From an uncultured Schlesneria sp. (lineage in GTDB: Bacteria > Planctomycetota > Planctomycetia > Planctomycetales > Planctomycetaceae): a stretch of 64,000 nt of DNA. The position numbers and the translations under genes are program-made. A model generated the notes under the pieces. The model did not search any database, was not told the DNA's origin, and was given only the letters and a program-made list of their open reading frames with translations. The stretch lies in contig CAIOKO010000258.1 in the NCBI GenBank assembly GCA_903858935.1, positions 62,001 to 126,000 of the forward strand. Direction: 5' to 3'. Every line of letters begins with the position of its first letter. Within the stretch, counting starts at the first letter, position 1. Of the stretch, positions 1-10,704 are shown one piece after another.

Positions 1-792
1 AAGGAAAGCGACCGGCATTGATATTGGCCACCCACGCGAGCGTTCCTCAAATTTCTTAATCGCGCCGGTCCCTTGAGAGGGGATCGGCCAATCGAACGCC
101 CGCACGGCAGCAGCCCGTCGATGATGCAGACTGAAGTAGGCAATCGGCGTTTTCAATTCTGTCAGACATTGTGTCCACTCGGCATCTGTCAGGCCGGCCT
201 GCCCGAACGACAGCAATACGGGTTGGCCATCAAGTTTGACATAGGATTCGAGGGCAAACCAGTTCTGTTTCAGCCATTCAAGTTCTTCCATTGCGTGGCG
301 CACACGATTCTCGCCATTAAGTCGCCCCGCTTCGACTAACGCTGGGATCGTCTGATCTTCGTAACAGATGACTAACTTCATCCCAAGGCGTTTTGCCTGT
401 TCAACAAGTCGTTCGGTATTTCTATGTAGCAGTTCGTAATCTCGAAATTTCTGTAAGCCATACCAGTCGACAACCACACCATCAATCCCCGCCAACTTCA
501 TCAGCAGTAGATGGTATTCGAGCACATGCGGATCACCAGAATCATATGGGCCGATCAATGGCATGAAGTGCGACGCGATTTCTGGCCGATCGTTCACCCT
601 CTTCTCCGGGTCAAACCGATTCATGGTCCAGTGCCATCCCCAGGCCTTGCTGAAAGGTTTTGCCTCGTACCAAGGCATGTAGTGAGCCAGAACGATTTTG
701 TCAGCAGGGTTCTTCGCGTCAGATTCCTGTGCCAGAAGATCCGTTACGAATCCTTGAAATACCAGAATTGCAATGAGTTTCGTTACGCTCAT
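1..792 (-). CDS. GH71/99-like glycoside hydrolase (3' truncated by window edge)
   Basis: Reading in from the left edge on the minus strand, an uninterrupted frame starts with a likely signal peptide (Lys then a hydrophobic run, ending DLLAQ) and continues through HYMPWYEAKP and GWHWTMNRFDP. This opening is typical of the glycoside hydrolase family 71/99-like proteins common in planctomycetes, secreted TIM-barrel enzymes acting on alpha-glucan or alpha-mannan type polymers. A later GVVVDWYG stretch fits a barrel strand. The chosen ATG at 792 gives a compact signal peptide. An upstream in-frame ATG at 858 is also possible and would add 22 residues. The gene follows the DUF1501 gene in the same direction, so all three genes from 5359 downwards are likely one operon for breakdown of an external polymer. 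The C-terminus and probably the catalytic acids lie outside the window. The family call is fairly firm; the substrate is not known. Confidence 0.68.
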   Translation of the reverse strand, partial: MSVTKLIAILVFQGFVTDLLAQESDAKNPADKIVLAHYMPWYEAKPFSKAWGWHWTMNRFDPEKRVNDRPEIASHFMPLIGPYDSGDPHVLEYHLLLMKLAGIDGVVVDWYGLQKFRDYELLHRNTERLVEQAKRLGMKLVICYEDQTIPALVEAGRLNGENRVRHAMEELEWLKQNWFALESYVKLDGQPVLLSFGQAGLTDAEWTQCLTELKTPIAYFSLHHRRAAAVRAFDWPIPSQGTGAIKKFEERSRGWPISMPVAFL

Positions 793-890
793 CGAACGAC
801 GAAGCGAGTTCAAACGTGCCTGAAGAAAGCGACCGATGTTTGTTTCAAGAAAGACCATCACCTTCAATCGCCTTCATCCTGGTTATTCGG

Positions 891-2321
891 TCATGCAAGA
901 ATGCCAGTAACAACGTTTCCATGGATATCGGTCAGCCGATAGTCGCGGCCTTGGAAACGATACGTGTGGCGCAAATGATCGAAGCCGAGCAAATGAAGCA
1001 GCGTGGCATTCAGGTCATGGACGTGAACGGGATCGGCAACGACGTTGAAACCGAACTCATCGGTCTGACCGTGGATATGTCCCGCTTTGATTCCGCCTCC
1101 GGCCAACCAGACACTGAAGCCTCGGTTGTGATGGTCGCGACCGTCATTGCCCCCCTGAACCATCGGAGTACGGCCGAACTCGCCCCCCCAGACAACGAGC
1201 GTGTCATTGAGTAGCCCTCGCTGCTTTAGATCGCGTACCAGAGCGGCACTCGCCTTATCGGTGTCCAGGGCATTCTGTTTGACTCCGGCAGTGAGATTAC
1301 CATGCTGGTCCCAGACTTCGTGAAAGAGCTGTACAAAGCGGACGCCACGCTCAGTCAGACGGCGCGCAAGCAGGCAATTACGGGCATAACTCGATTCCTT
1401 CGGATCTTTCACGCCGTACATTTCGAGCGTTTCTTTTGACTCGCCGCTGAGGTCCATCAATTCAGGAGCACTCGTCTGCAAGCGAAATGCCATTTCGTAG
1501 CTTTGAATCCGCGCAGCGGTTTCGGGGTCACCGATGGCCTCTTCAGCCATGCGATTGAGTCGCTGCAAAGAGTCCAGTGACGTCCGCTGAGTTTCCGCAT
1601 CGATACCGCGCGGGTTTGAGAGATACAAAACCGGATCGCCCGCGCTACGGAATGGAATCCCGCCATACATCGTCGGCAGAAAGCCGCACCCGTAATTACT
1701 GGCCCCGCCGCTGGTCCCCTTGGCACTGGTCAAGACAACAAAACCCGGCAAATCTTCACATTCTGAGCCAAGCCCATACAACGTCCATGACCCGAAGCTG
1801 GGCCGGCCAAACTGTTGTGAGCCGGTATTCATCATGATCTGAGCCGGCGCGTGATTCACCGCGTCTGTTTGCAGCGAACGGATCAGGCAGATTTCGTCGG
1901 CGATGCCTGCCGTGTGAGGCAGAACTTCGCTTAATTCCATGCCGCACTGTCCGTGTCGTTCGAATTTGAACTTCGGACCCAACAGTGCTGAGTTCGGATT
2001 GATGAACGCCGCTCTATACCCCTTGAGTAGCTCGGCCGGAGGAAGCTGGCCGTTTCGTTTTGTGAGTTCCGGCTTGTTGTCGAAAAGTTCCAGATGGCTG
2101 GGTGCCCCGGCATTAAACATGTAAATCACACGTTTCGCCTTGGGAGGAAAATGTGGCTGGCGAACCGCCATTGGATTGTCAGCTTTCGGAACCGCCTCCG
2201 ATTGACGACTCGCAAGTGCACCGGCGGCAATCCCAGCCAATCCCAGGCCACAGTCTTTTAGAAACCAGCGACGGCTGACGTATCGAGCGATCGCTTCTTG
2301 AATTGATTGAGTGTGATTCAT
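891..2321 (-). CDS. DUF1501 domain protein with Tat signal
   Basis: This 476-residue protein belongs to DUF1501, a sulfatase/alkaline-phosphatase-fold family greatly expanded in planctomycetes and nearly always paired with a DUF1549/DUF1553 protein, as here. The N-terminus carries a twin-arginine signal ([10 protein letters not shown] followed by a Gly/Ala-rich hydrophobic stretch). Family hallmarks seen are [15 protein letters not shown] near residue 68, the central [11 protein letters not shown], and WGGEFGRTP near residue 380, followed by GRDHHN. The ATG at 2321 has AAGG six bases upstream and lies only eight bases after the stop of the DUF1553 gene, so the two should be cotranscribed. The enzymatic activity of the family is undefined; export by Tat suggests a folded, probably metal-binding, periplasmic protein. 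Confidence 0.9.
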   Translation of the reverse strand: MNHTQSIQEAIARYVSRRWFLKDCGLGLAGIAAGALASRQSEAVPKADNPMAVRQPHFPPKAKRVIYMFNAGAPSHLELFDNKPELTKRNGQLPPAELLKGYRAAFINPNSALLGPKFKFERHGQCGMELSEVLPHTAGIADEICLIRSLQTDAVNHAPAQIMMNTGSQQFGRPSFGSWTLYGLGSECEDLPGFVVLTSAKGTSGGASNYGCGFLPTMYGGIPFRSAGDPVLYLSNPRGIDAETQRTSLDSLQRLNRMAEEAIGDPETAARIQSYEMAFRLQTSAPELMDLSGESKETLEMYGVKDPKESSYARNCLLARRLTERGVRFVQLFHEVWDQHGNLTAGVKQNALDTDKASAALVRDLKQRGLLNDTLVVWGGEFGRTPMVQGGNDGRDHHNRGFSVWLAGGGIKAGHIHGQTDEFGFNVVADPVHVHDLNATLLHLLGFDHLRHTYRFQGRDYRLTDIHGNVVTGILA

Positions 2322-2329
2322 AGTGACCT

Positions 2330-5300
2330 TCAGTTCTTATTAACAGTTTCATCCAGATTCAGGAGGACGCGTGACACCAGAGTCCACGCGGCAGCGTCTT
2401 GCGGTGTTGTCTGCGGTGGGATACTCGGTAGCTTTGTCGCGTCGCCGGTGGCGACTTCTCGAATATCTAACCATCCGTCAGCCAGTCGCTGACGTCGCGA
2501 TTTCAGCAGCGCGAGAACTTCCTCCCGTTCCGCCGACGTCGGCAGGCGTGACGTACAAAGCTGGAAGGCGTAGCTGGCACGCTGTGAATCATCGCTCCCT
2601 CCTTCTCGCAGGATTCGTAACGCCATCGCCTGGGCCGATTCGACGAAGATCGTTTCGTTCAGTCCTGCTAAGGCCGACAATGGCGTATTGGACCGGACTC
2701 GACGAGCACAAGCAGAGTCACTGTTGGGGGCATCCAGACTCGAAAGCACCGGGTCTGGCATAGATCGTTTACGGAAGGCATAAACCGTACGTCGGTACCG
2801 GTCGGGCCCGGTTGTCGGCTTCCAGTAGGCGGGATAGACATAATTGTAATCGAGCACATTCTGCGGCACGGGTGGAATGATGGCCGGGCCACCGATTCTG
2901 TGAGTGATCAGGCCGGAAGCACTCAGGGCGATGTCTCGCAAGACTTCCGCTTCGGCTCGAAAACGAGGTCCGCGAGCGAGCAGATGATTACGGGGATCCC
3001 GTTCCCGTAACTCAGGAGTAATCGCCGAGCTTTGCTGGTAGGTCGCGCTGTTGACGATCGTTCGGATCAGGTGCTTCTGGCTCCAGCCATGTTCCATAAA
3101 ATCGACCGCCAGCCAGTCAAGTAATTCACGATACTCGGGAATTGCTGCACGAGTTCCGAAATCCTCAGACGTTTCAACCAGCCCTTCACCAAAGATCGCC
3201 TGCCAGGCACGATTGACGGCAACTCGTGCTGTCAGGGGTGACTGTTTGTCCGCCAGCCAGCGAGCAAACCCAAGACGATTGCGAGGCCCGTTCGCGTCAA
3301 ATGGATGAAAAGCCGACGGAGTGTGCGGCAACACGATTTTCTGTGGTTTGTCCCATCCGCCACGGTCAAGTAAGTGTGTCGGACGGACGTTATTCCCCTG
3401 TCGTTCTGCCAGATGCAGGACTGATGTGAACCCCGTCGGATATTGCTTCCACAGGACATCGATTTCGTCATTAAGAGGTTTCAGATCGGGTACAGACAAT
3501 CTCCAGGCGGTGAAGATCGCCGACGATTGCTCGGCTGTCCGTTGATCGACAGGAGTCTGTATCGCCTGCACTGCCGCATAATTCACGGGAAGTGCGGCAG
3601 GACCTGGAGCGTTGGTCATGCTGATCCGCATACAGACCAGCATGTCATTGGTTCGAACCGCAAGCTTGAACTTTGTCCCCTCAGGCAGATCAAGAGGTTG
3701 CTCAAACTGGACCACCGCCACACTTGGCTGGTTGCGGCGACCGATCCCCCGGTCCGCTTCCCAGGATGTCTCATCAGTGCCATCAATCAGATAAGCGACC
3801 GGTCCTTTCGACTTTTTGTCTTCCTTTTGATCTGGCTCAGAAAAATCAGCAGTCGCGTTGACCAGTTTGAGTTTTTCCCAGGCGTCGCTACCGGGTTTTT
3901 GAATGGTTGCATCAATTTCGGTCACGCCCCAGATTCCTGCCGGACCACGACCGGGACCACCAAACGGTAAATCGCCATGCACCAGTGCTTCGAGACGCAG
4001 TCCGGTAACACCTTTCAACACCGGCTGCGAAATCAGGAAAACATCATTGCTGGGATGCCCCCGCATCAGGATCGACTTGTCACCAAGTTGCGTGGGATGA
4101 TTCAGTCCGCTGAGACTTCCCATTTCAATGGCTTCTAACGGTGTCCAGGGCAATTGCTGCTTGAGAACGTCACTTTCCCACGTCGCCAATTCGCTTTGCC
4201 ATTGCGGATGTTGAGCACGAGCACGTTCTTCAACATCGCGAATCGACTTCTGCACGCTTTGAATCTGTTGTTTTTGTTCCGGTGTGTAGACCCACGATTG
4301 GGCTTCGTAGGAGTTATTCAAGAAGGCAAACATCCCGTAATACTCGTCATGCGTAATCGGATCAAATTTGTGGGAGTGGCATTGAGCACACTGTGTCGAA
4401 AGACCGAGGACCGCTTTTCCCAGGCAGTCCATCCGATCGAACATCTCAACCATGCGAAACTCTTCGGCGACGATGGCTCCTTCTTCATTGAGCATGCTGT
4501 TGCGCAGGAATCCAGTGGCGATGACCTGGTCCTGAGTCGCGTTCGGCAGCAGGTCACCAGCAATCTGTTCGATCAGGAACTGATCGTATGAAAGGTCTCG
4601 ATTCAGAGCCTTAATCACCCAGTCGCGCCAGATCCATTGATCACGTTGCACATCTTTCTCGTAACCATTCGTGTCAGAATACCGGGCCACATCAAGCCAG
4701 TGCCGAGCCCACTTTTCGCCGAAACGTTCGCTTTTCATTAGTGAATCAACCGTCGCTGCCAGTCCGTTCTTTTCAAACTCTTCCACTTCTTTCGGTGAAG
4801 GAACGAATCCGACCAGATCCAGATAAAGTCGACGACAAAGTATCGATGCAGGAGCTGCAGGCGACGTCGGTATATTCAAAGTCTGAAGCCGAGACCTGAC
4901 GATCGCGTCAACAGGATTCGCGGGGCCACCAGCGGGCAGGGCGACCTTCTGCGGCGGGACAAAGGCCCAATGAGCGGCATAGTTCGCTCCCTGGTCAACC
5001 CACCGTTTGAGTGTCTCAATCTGCTGAGGCTTCAGCGGCTTGTTCTCTTTGGGAGGGGGCATGATTTCCGCCGGGTCAGTCGAAATGATCCGGCGAATCA
5101 GAGTACTGATATCCGGCTTGCCGGGAACTATCGCTGGTGTACCCGAATCTCCCCCTTTAAGAGCGACCTCACGAATATCCAGTCGAAGCCCACCCTGCCG
5201 AGTCACGTCATCGCCACCATGACACGCCGTGCAATGTTCAGCAAGGATTGGTTGGATATCCCGTTGAAAATCAACTGTTTGCCCCTGAGCGATCGAGCGA

Positions 5301-5359
5301 TCAAACAGACGGACTATCGTTGCAACGAAAATAAAAGCCGATACAGAAAAGCATTTCAT
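2330..5359 (-). CDS. PSCyt1/DUF1549/DUF1553 planctomycete cytochrome-type protein
   Basis: A 1009-residue exported protein with the usual planctomycete order: signal peptide, a PSCyt1 c-type haem segment with CTACHGG (Cys43, Cys46, His47), DUF1549 containing a second motif [12 protein letters not shown], a central insert, and a C-terminal DUF1553 (PSD1) with RLGFARWL and [13 protein letters not shown]. These proteins are thought to be periplasmic haem proteins working with DUF1501 partners in use of sulfated or complex polysaccharides; that role is inferred. The frame is open from 5404, but the internal ATG at 5359 starts a good signal peptide ([11 protein letters not shown], cleavage near IAQG) and is preferred. 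It is first in the run DUF1553-DUF1501-GH71/99. Confidence 0.9.
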   Translation of the reverse strand: MKCFSVSAFIFVATIVRLFDRSIAQGQTVDFQRDIQPILAEHCTACHGGDDVTRQGGLRLDIREVALKGGDSGTPAIVPGKPDISTLIRRIISTDPAEIMPPPKENKPLKPQQIETLKRWVDQGANYAAHWAFVPPQKVALPAGGPANPVDAIVRSRLQTLNIPTSPAAPASILCRRLYLDLVGFVPSPKEVEEFEKNGLAATVDSLMKSERFGEKWARHWLDVARYSDTNGYEKDVQRDQWIWRDWVIKALNRDLSYDQFLIEQIAGDLLPNATQDQVIATGFLRNSMLNEEGAIVAEEFRMVEMFDRMDCLGKAVLGLSTQCAQCHSHKFDPITHDEYYGMFAFLNNSYEAQSWVYTPEQKQQIQSVQKSIRDVEERARAQHPQWQSELATWESDVLKQQLPWTPLEAIEMGSLSGLNHPTQLGDKSILMRGHPSNDVFLISQPVLKGVTGLRLEALVHGDLPFGGPGRGPAGIWGVTEIDATIQKPGSDAWEKLKLVNATADFSEPDQKEDKKSKGPVAYLIDGTDETSWEADRGIGRRNQPSVAVVQFEQPLDLPEGTKFKLAVRTNDMLVCMRISMTNAPGPAALPVNYAAVQAIQTPVDQRTAEQSSAIFTAWRLSVPDLKPLNDEIDVLWKQYPTGFTSVLHLAERQGNNVRPTHLLDRGGWDKPQKIVLPHTPSAFHPFDANGPRNRLGFARWLADKQSPLTARVAVNRAWQAIFGEGLVETSEDFGTRAAIPEYRELLDWLAVDFMEHGWSQKHLIRTIVNSATYQQSSAITPELRERDPRNHLLARGPRFRAEAEVLRDIALSASGLITHRIGGPAIIPPVPQNVLDYNYVYPAYWKPTTGPDRYRRTVYAFRKRSMPDPVLSSLDAPNSDSACARRVRSNTPLSALAGLNETIFVESAQAMALRILREGGSDDSQRASYAFQLCTSRLPTSAEREEVLALLKSRRQRLADGWLDIREVATGDATKLPSIPPQTTPQDAAAWTLVSRVLLNLDETVNKN

Positions 5360-5834
5360 AGCAGGCTCAATCTGGGTTGGCAGGACCGGATGCTGTGTCA
5401 CCAATTCGCATGAATCGATCCCAGTGGTTACAGAGCCGGATTTCAGGAGGACGTTTATCGTACAAAAATCCGCCAGGCACGCACAACCGGTCGCGCGTTA
5501 GCCGGACGAGCCGTGAAAACTGCAACATCCACGCAGCGTGAAGCCAAAAGGGCACCTGTCGAATGGCTTGATTCACGCGGTTATCCAGATCACAATTCAG
5601 GCTTCGTCAGTTATCGCGCGAGGCGCATACCCTAGCGCTCACTTACGTTTGTCTTTAAGGATCATTGCAAGCAAGCCATTGCCTGTACCGCTTTCGGAAC
5701 TACATACGTGTGTTTGATCCGTCATCCGTGGAATGCGACGCAGCACCCCATTCACTGTTTTCAATAATCAAATGGGTTTCGAGTTCGAATATATTGACGC
5801 ATGTCGTTTCTGAATCATTTTCGGGTACGCAAAT
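5360..5834. other. intergenic gap between divergent genes
   Basis: About 475 bases separate the start of the DUF1553 gene and the divergently transcribed TIR gene. Promoters for both must lie here. No convincing gene, strong hairpin or repeat was found. Base composition becomes clearly more AT-rich from about 5640 on, towards the TIR gene. Confidence 0.5.
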
Positions 5835-6551
5835 ATGACTTCGATCTTCATTAGTTACAGCAGAAAAGATCGGAACGCAATTGACGAAATACTTGCGACG
5901 ATAGCTGATTCATCTTTAAAGACCTGGCTCGATGAAAGCGATATCCTGCCGACAATGGAGTTCAACGCTCGTATCCTGGATGGATTGGATAAGAGCGATT
6001 GGTATCTCCTTGTGATGACTCCTCGCTCTGCCAAGTCAGAATACGTCAAGGACGAACTTCATTGGGCGTTAACTAACCGGGATGGACGAATCATCCCCGT
6101 GATGCTCGAAAAATGTGACCCCGCGACATTTCACTTGAGAATGATGCGAATTCAATATGTTGACTGGACTTCTGGGTCACACACTGGGAAGCCACAATTG
6201 CAAAACGCACTGCAACTCGTAAAAGACATAACCAGTGACGGAACCCTTCCGCTCAATGACGCCTCGTTAGATTCAGAAAAAGAGTTGATTGGTTTATTGT
6301 TGACTTTTATCACGCGACACCATCAAAAACATATTCGCAATCTAAAGTGTGATCGATGGTCGAGTAACCAGAATTACATGGGGTGTCGGAACGCACGACG
6401 TGAGTTGAGGGATCTTTGCGGTTGGGGAATTCTGAAACGCATTCCGGGAATTAAACTTGGCGAAAGCGAAAACGACGGTCAACGATTTATTCTGAGTGAT
6501 ATTGTTGAATTAACTCCGATTGGTGAAAGCATCGTCAAGCACATCGTTTGA
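5835..6551 (+). CDS. TIR-domain protein with C-terminal winged-helix-like region
   Basis: The first 130 residues of this 238-residue protein form a TIR domain: IFISYSRKDR at the start (beta-A), WLDESDILP (BB-loop area), DWYLLVMTPRSAKSEYVKDELHWAL (with Glu74 at the place of the usual catalytic glutamate), then RIIPVMLEKCDP and a final YVDW. Bacterial TIR domains commonly cleave NAD+ or act as adaptors in defence. The last 90 residues (from about SEKELIGLL) look like a winged helix: NARRELRDLCGWGILKRI, then a hydrophilic wing and LTPIGESIVKHI. No sensor domain or partner gene is visible, and the gene is alone between unrelated minus-strand operons in AT-rich DNA, which suggests acquisition. NADase activity is inference only. 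Confidence 0.85.
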   Translation: MTSIFISYSRKDRNAIDEILATIADSSLKTWLDESDILPTMEFNARILDGLDKSDWYLLVMTPRSAKSEYVKDELHWALTNRDGRIIPVMLEKCDPATFHLRMMRIQYVDWTSGSHTGKPQLQNALQLVKDITSDGTLPLNDASLDSEKELIGLLLTFITRHHQKHIRNLKCDRWSSNQNYMGCRNARRELRDLCGWGILKRIPGIKLGESENDGQRFILSDIVELTPIGESIVKHIV

Positions 6552-7436
6552 TTGTTCTCAGATTGACTTTGACGCGTTTCGATGTTGTGGACACATTCTT
6601 TTTCAACGAAATGAAAAAAGATTTGCGACGACTTATTGCCGAATAACTTTTTTTTAACGGCACGTTTAATCTTTACCATTTACGGTCCGTTTAGACCGTG
6701 CGAATAAATCCGCGCGTAATCAATAAAGCCTATGCGATAATCTACCGTACCTACAGGCGTATAGAGGTAATCTCCGTAATCTTGCCTGTACTATAAAAAA
6801 CTGTCGTCGATTGACTAATGACTTGGCCCAAAAGGTCGAAAGATCGTGCCGAAAAACAAATAAAAGCACGTTATGCGCGATCTCCCAATCAAGTATAAAT
6901 GCCTCCTCCTGATTTCAGCTCGTTTTCAACAAGCATGCGACCTACCGAAACACACCAATTCCGATTTTCAAAACCGAAAAAACGTCAGGGGTTTCGTTTG
7001 ATCGTTTGCAGACTCAAGCAAGTCAAAGAGGATACCTACGGTCGGTTGTTTGCAATTCATTTTCGAATGCGTCCAAATTGAATCCGTACGACCTTAAGCT
7101 GTATCGAGGTGGCCGAGTGGGGAAATTGACGCACGGAAATTTGTCACCGCCGACGTGATCATCGTCGAGCGTTCCCAGGATCGGCGGCCGCGATGGGGCT
7201 TGAAAGGCGTCTTTATCGAATTTTCCAGGGGCGGAAACCGCCCCTGGCTCTACTCGGTCGCCGCTCTGCGGCCAAAAAAACCGCTTTGGGGCTAAAAGAA
7301 ATTGGTCTACGAATTCGGAATCCGTACCGACGCATCCAATTGCCATAACACCAAACTTGGCGATCGTCCGTTGAACGCGGCATACGGACGCTGCGCAACA
7401 CGTCCGTTAATGTCTCCCATCCAGCGGAAAATTGCT
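6552..7436. other. AT-rich intergenic region with two hairpins
   Basis: About 885 bases without a supportable gene, between the convergent TIR and LEPR-XLL genes. The first half is AT-rich, with a short hairpin at 6684-6701 (ACGGTC, six-base loop, GACCGT). At 7225-7247 there is a perfect 10-bp GC-rich stem with an AAA loop (CCAGGGGCGG/CCGCCCCTGG). At 7260-7272 a second stem (GCCGC/GCGGC) is followed by an A-run. These may be repeat-type hairpins or transcription ends, but neither has a U-tract on the expected side. Confidence 0.5.
7225..7247. repeat. perfect GC-rich hairpin downstream of surface-protein gene
   Basis: Ten-base arms CCAGGGGCGG and CCGCCCCTGG around AAA. It lies about 190 bases beyond the stop of the LEPR-XLL gene. 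The arm sequence resembles planctomycete intergenic palindromes; a terminator role is possible but there is no T-run. Confidence 0.55.
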
Positions 7437-10400
7437 TTACGGGCGAAGCACCGCCTGGAACAATGAGCCCTGATTCGTGCCGCTCGTGGAAACAATCGTG
7501 GTGCCATACGTGGCGATTATCTGGCTCGCCTTCAAATTGACCGCCAGAGTCGAGGTCACATAACGGAAATCAAGTGCGTTGTAGCCCGTACCGCTTGGCG
7601 TGACGATCACGCTGGACGCATGATCCAGGCAAACGAACGTGTTTGCATCCCCTTTGGCCCCGTTCATTTGAACGATGCCTTTTCCGGTCGTGAACTCGTT
7701 GTTCCCTGCCCCACCTATCAGGATATCGTTGCCAGATCCCGCCGTCAGAATGTTGATCGCGGCGTAGCCGGACGCATCGAGTGTCACATTCGACCCGGCT
7801 CCTGCCGTCAATCGGTTTTCGCCGCCAGCATTAATTGAGCCATACACACGCTGAAACGAGTTCGTATCGATCCCATTGAAAACATACACTCTTCGGTTTG
7901 TTGCGGACGCAAGCCACAATGTATCAGCCGGGTCATTCACCCCGCCGCTGGTTGTTAAATTCACTTGCACCGGTGCGCCGATTGAGGAGTTCACGTTTGA
8001 GAAGTCGAGCGTGTTTGGCCCCGTTCCCGGAACGATGGCGTTCAGTGAAATGCCGATCGCATCTCCGAATTTGTAGGTGGTCGCTCCCAGCCCCCCTCTC
8101 AATACTTCATTGCCGAAATTCCCTGCCGTCAGCGTGTTCGTTCCCGATGACGTGGAGACATCCAGTGTTACGTCCGGCCCCACTCCTCCCTTCAACTGGT
8201 TTGCGCCGCCAGCATTGGCTGAGCCAATCACAAGTTGAAACGCGTTCGTATCGTTGCCATTGTTAACATAAACCCGTCGATTTGTGGCCGAGGCAAGCCA
8301 CAATGTGTCGGTGGGGTCAGTCACCCCTCCGGCGGTTGCCAGGTTCACTTGAAGTGGCGCGGCGACAGAGGTCGTCACGCTTGAGAAGTTGAGTGTGTTT
8401 CCTCCCGTTCCCGGCACGATCGTGTTGAGAGAAATCCCGACGGCATCACCGAATGTGTAGGTATTCGCCCCCGAACCGCCCTTTAATACTTCATTTCCTG
8501 CATTCCCTGCTGTCAGCGTGTTTGTTCCCGATGAACCAGAGACATCCAGTGTCACATTCGGCGCAGCACCTGCCGTCAACTGGTTTGCGCCACCAACGTT
8601 TGTTGAACCGATAACAAGCTGAAATGCATTCGCAGCGTTGCTATTGCCAACATAAACTCGTCGATTTGTGATCGACGCAAGCCATAAGTTATCAGCCGGA
8701 TCATTCACCCCTCCGCTGGTAGCCAGATTCACCTGCAGCGGAGTACCGGGCGCAGATGTCACGTTCGAGAAGTTGAGTATGTTTGCTCCCCGTCCCGGCA
8801 TAATAGTGTCGAGCGAAATGCCGGCGGCATCGCCGAATCTGTAGGTGTTCGTACCTGAACCCCCTTTCAACACTTCATTTCCGGCACGCCCTGCGGTCAG
8901 CGTGTTCATTCCCGGCGAACCGGCGACATCCAGTGTCACGTTCGGCCCGGTACCTCCTGTCAGCTGGTTTGCTCCACCAGGATTGTTTGAGCCGATCACA
9001 AGTTGAAACGCGTTCGTATCAATGCCATTGAAGACATACACTCGCCGGCTTGTTGCAGACGCAAGCCATAAGTTATCAGCCGGGTCAGTCGCCCCCCCGC
9101 TGGTTGCCAGATTCACTTGAAGTGGCGTGGCGGGTGAGGACGTCACTTGAGAGAAGTCGAGTATATTTGCTCCCTTTCCCGGTACGATGGCGTTGAGTGA
9201 AACTCCGACCGCATCACCGAATCTGTAAGTGTTCGACCCCGAACCCCCTTTCAATTCTTCTTTGCCGGAATTCCCCGCCGTCAGCGTGTTCGTTCCCGAT
9301 GAACCGGAGACATCCAGTATCACAAACGGGTTCGCGCCGGCCGTCAGTCGGTTTGCTCCGCCAGCGGTGTTTGAGCCAGTAACAAGCTGGAACGCGTTCG
9401 CATCACTGCCATTGACGACATACACTCGTCGTAGTGTTGCAGACGCAAGCCACAACGTGTCGGTCGGGTCAGTCAGTCCTCCGCTGGTCGCCAGATTCAC
9501 TTGCAGCGGCGCGGCAATTGAGGACGTCACCTGTGAGAAGTCGAGATTGTTTGTTCCCTTTCCCGGCACGACGGTGTCGAGCGAAATGCCGGCGGCATCA
9601 CCGAATTTGTACGTGTTCGTCCCCGCCCCCCCTTTCAACTGATCATTTCCCGAACTCCCTGCTGTCAGCGTGTTCGTTCCTGATGAACTGGATGCATCCA
9701 GAATATCGTTGCCAGATCCGCCCGTCAGGGTGTTCGTCGCGGTTCCGCCAACCACGTTGATGTTTGACAAAACTGTGTTCAAAGTCAGCGAGAGATTCAG
9801 GTTCGCATTACCCTTGTTAACTTGCTGAATGGCCGTCGTACCGAGATTCAGTTGAACATCCGAGCTCGCGGAAAAGTCCAGATTGTCTTGTGCGCCCGAC
9901 CCCGTCAGGTCATCGACAACGACATTGCCAATCAGGTTGGTTGAGACAAAGGCGTAAGTATTGTTTCCCGTCGCGCTGACGAAGCCTTGTGTGGACGAAC
10001 CCGATCCAGCCAACGTGATTCCGCCGGGAATGTTTGAAAACCCTTGATTGGTCGAGTCGATACGAACCGTATCGTTATTATTCTGGGTCAACACCGTAAT
10101 TACGGAGAAAGCCGCGAGATTTGCAGTCACATCGTAATCAGTCTGGCCGTTGATTGTCGTTGATCCCGAGCCCGTCAGAAAGAAATCCATTGTCGGCGAC
10201 TGGCTATTTGTCAGATGATATTGCAGGGTCACGACGTTGGTTGCCGCGTTGGAAGGATCGGTAACGACCAGCACGCCGGCATTGGTGACAGCGGCCGTAA
10301 GGTCCGTCAACAGTCGACGGCTTTCCAGGATTTGGACATCCGCAAAGGATCGAACCGCTTGAACTGAACGGCGACTGCGCGACGAATGACCATTCACACG

Positions 10401-10439
10401 TCCTCGACAAACTTCACGTAGCCAGCCAGTCAGTAGCAT
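7437..10439 (-). CDS. LEPR-XLL surface protein with five 128-residue repeats
   Basis: A 1000-residue Gly/Ala/Asn/Thr-rich protein. Residues 38-44 read LESRRLL, the LEPR-XLL motif found at the N-terminus of very large exported planctomycete proteins, after a basic leader (RSRRSVQAVR). Residues 278-917 are five tandem units of exactly 128 residues, each with FGDAxGISL, VPGxG, PLQVNLATSGG, DPADxLWLASAT, RRVYV, NAFQL, LDVSGSSGTNTLTAG and GNEVLKGGSG. The GSGNDIL and LKGGSGTN turns resemble RTX/haemolysin calcium-binding repeats. The C-terminus has a further degenerate unit (GSGNDILIGGAGNNEF) and ends SLFQAVLRP. The protein is monocistronic and convergent with the TIR gene. Probably a cell-surface or secreted beta-structured adhesin-like protein; a binding partner is unknown. 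Confidence 0.85.
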   Translation of the reverse strand: MLLTGWLREVCRGRVNGHSSRSRRSVQAVRSFADVQILESRRLLTDLTAAVTNAGVLVVTDPSNAATNVVTLQYHLTNSQSPTMDFFLTGSGSTTINGQTDYDVTANLAAFSVITVLTQNNNDTVRIDSTNQGFSNIPGGITLAGSGSSTQGFVSATGNNTYAFVSTNLIGNVVVDDLTGSGAQDNLDFSASSDVQLNLGTTAIQQVNKGNANLNLSLTLNTVLSNINVVGGTATNTLTGGSGNDILDASSSSGTNTLTAGSSGNDQLKGGAGTNTYKFGDAAGISLDTVVPGKGTNNLDFSQVTSSIAAPLQVNLATSGGLTDPTDTLWLASATLRRVYVVNGSDANAFQLVTGSNTAGGANRLTAGANPFVILDVSGSSGTNTLTAGNSGKEELKGGSGSNTYRFGDAVGVSLNAIVPGKGANILDFSQVTSSPATPLQVNLATSGGATDPADNLWLASATSRRVYVFNGIDTNAFQLVIGSNNPGGANQLTGGTGPNVTLDVAGSPGMNTLTAGRAGNEVLKGGSGTNTYRFGDAAGISLDTIMPGRGANILNFSNVTSAPGTPLQVNLATSGGVNDPADNLWLASITNRRVYVGNSNAANAFQLVIGSTNVGGANQLTAGAAPNVTLDVSGSSGTNTLTAGNAGNEVLKGGSGANTYTFGDAVGISLNTIVPGTGGNTLNFSSVTTSVAAPLQVNLATAGGVTDPTDTLWLASATNRRVYVNNGNDTNAFQLVIGSANAGGANQLKGGVGPDVTLDVSTSSGTNTLTAGNFGNEVLRGGLGATTYKFGDAIGISLNAIVPGTGPNTLDFSNVNSSIGAPVQVNLTTSGGVNDPADTLWLASATNRRVYVFNGIDTNSFQRVYGSINAGGENRLTAGAGSNVTLDASGYAAINILTAGSGNDILIGGAGNNEFTTGKGIVQMNGAKGDANTFVCLDHASSVIVTPSGTGYNALDFRYVTSTLAVNLKASQIIATYGTTIVSTSGTNQGSLFQAVLRP
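7689..9608 (-). repeat. five tandem 384-bp coding repeats
   Basis: The DNA encoding residues 278-917 of the LEPR-XLL protein is five direct repeats of exactly 384 bp. For example, the GCAAGCCACAAT segment recurs at 7909 and 8293. Copies differ by many silent and some missense changes, so they are old rather than fresh duplications. Confidence 0.9.
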
Positions 10440-10704
10440 TTCTGCAGCCCTCTCTTATTCGTTAACCGATTTTCGTCACAAGTGAACTCTATTTGACCCT
10501 TTGCACCAGTCGAGTCAAATGGCGCACAGTTTCCCTCAACCCAGCCGAACTAACAGGCTCTGGCCACTCGCTTTCACTGCACGACAGGACTATGGATTGA
10601 GTACAAATCATTCACGCACCTCGAACAACAGTCAACCCACAGGCCGCAAATACCCTAAGCTACTGTTTTTCAACGATTCTGTGATTCGACTGAATGCCAG
10701 TTGA

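Noticed and set aside
3443-3970. 175-codon frame antisense to the DUF1553 gene
   Set aside because: Lies wholly opposite a well-supported gene and has no domain.
7100-7180. tRNA-like start (GAGGTGGCCGAGTGG) as in serine or leucine tRNAs
   Set aside because: No anticodon arm, T-arm or pairing acceptor end could be found after it; likely chance or a very old relic.
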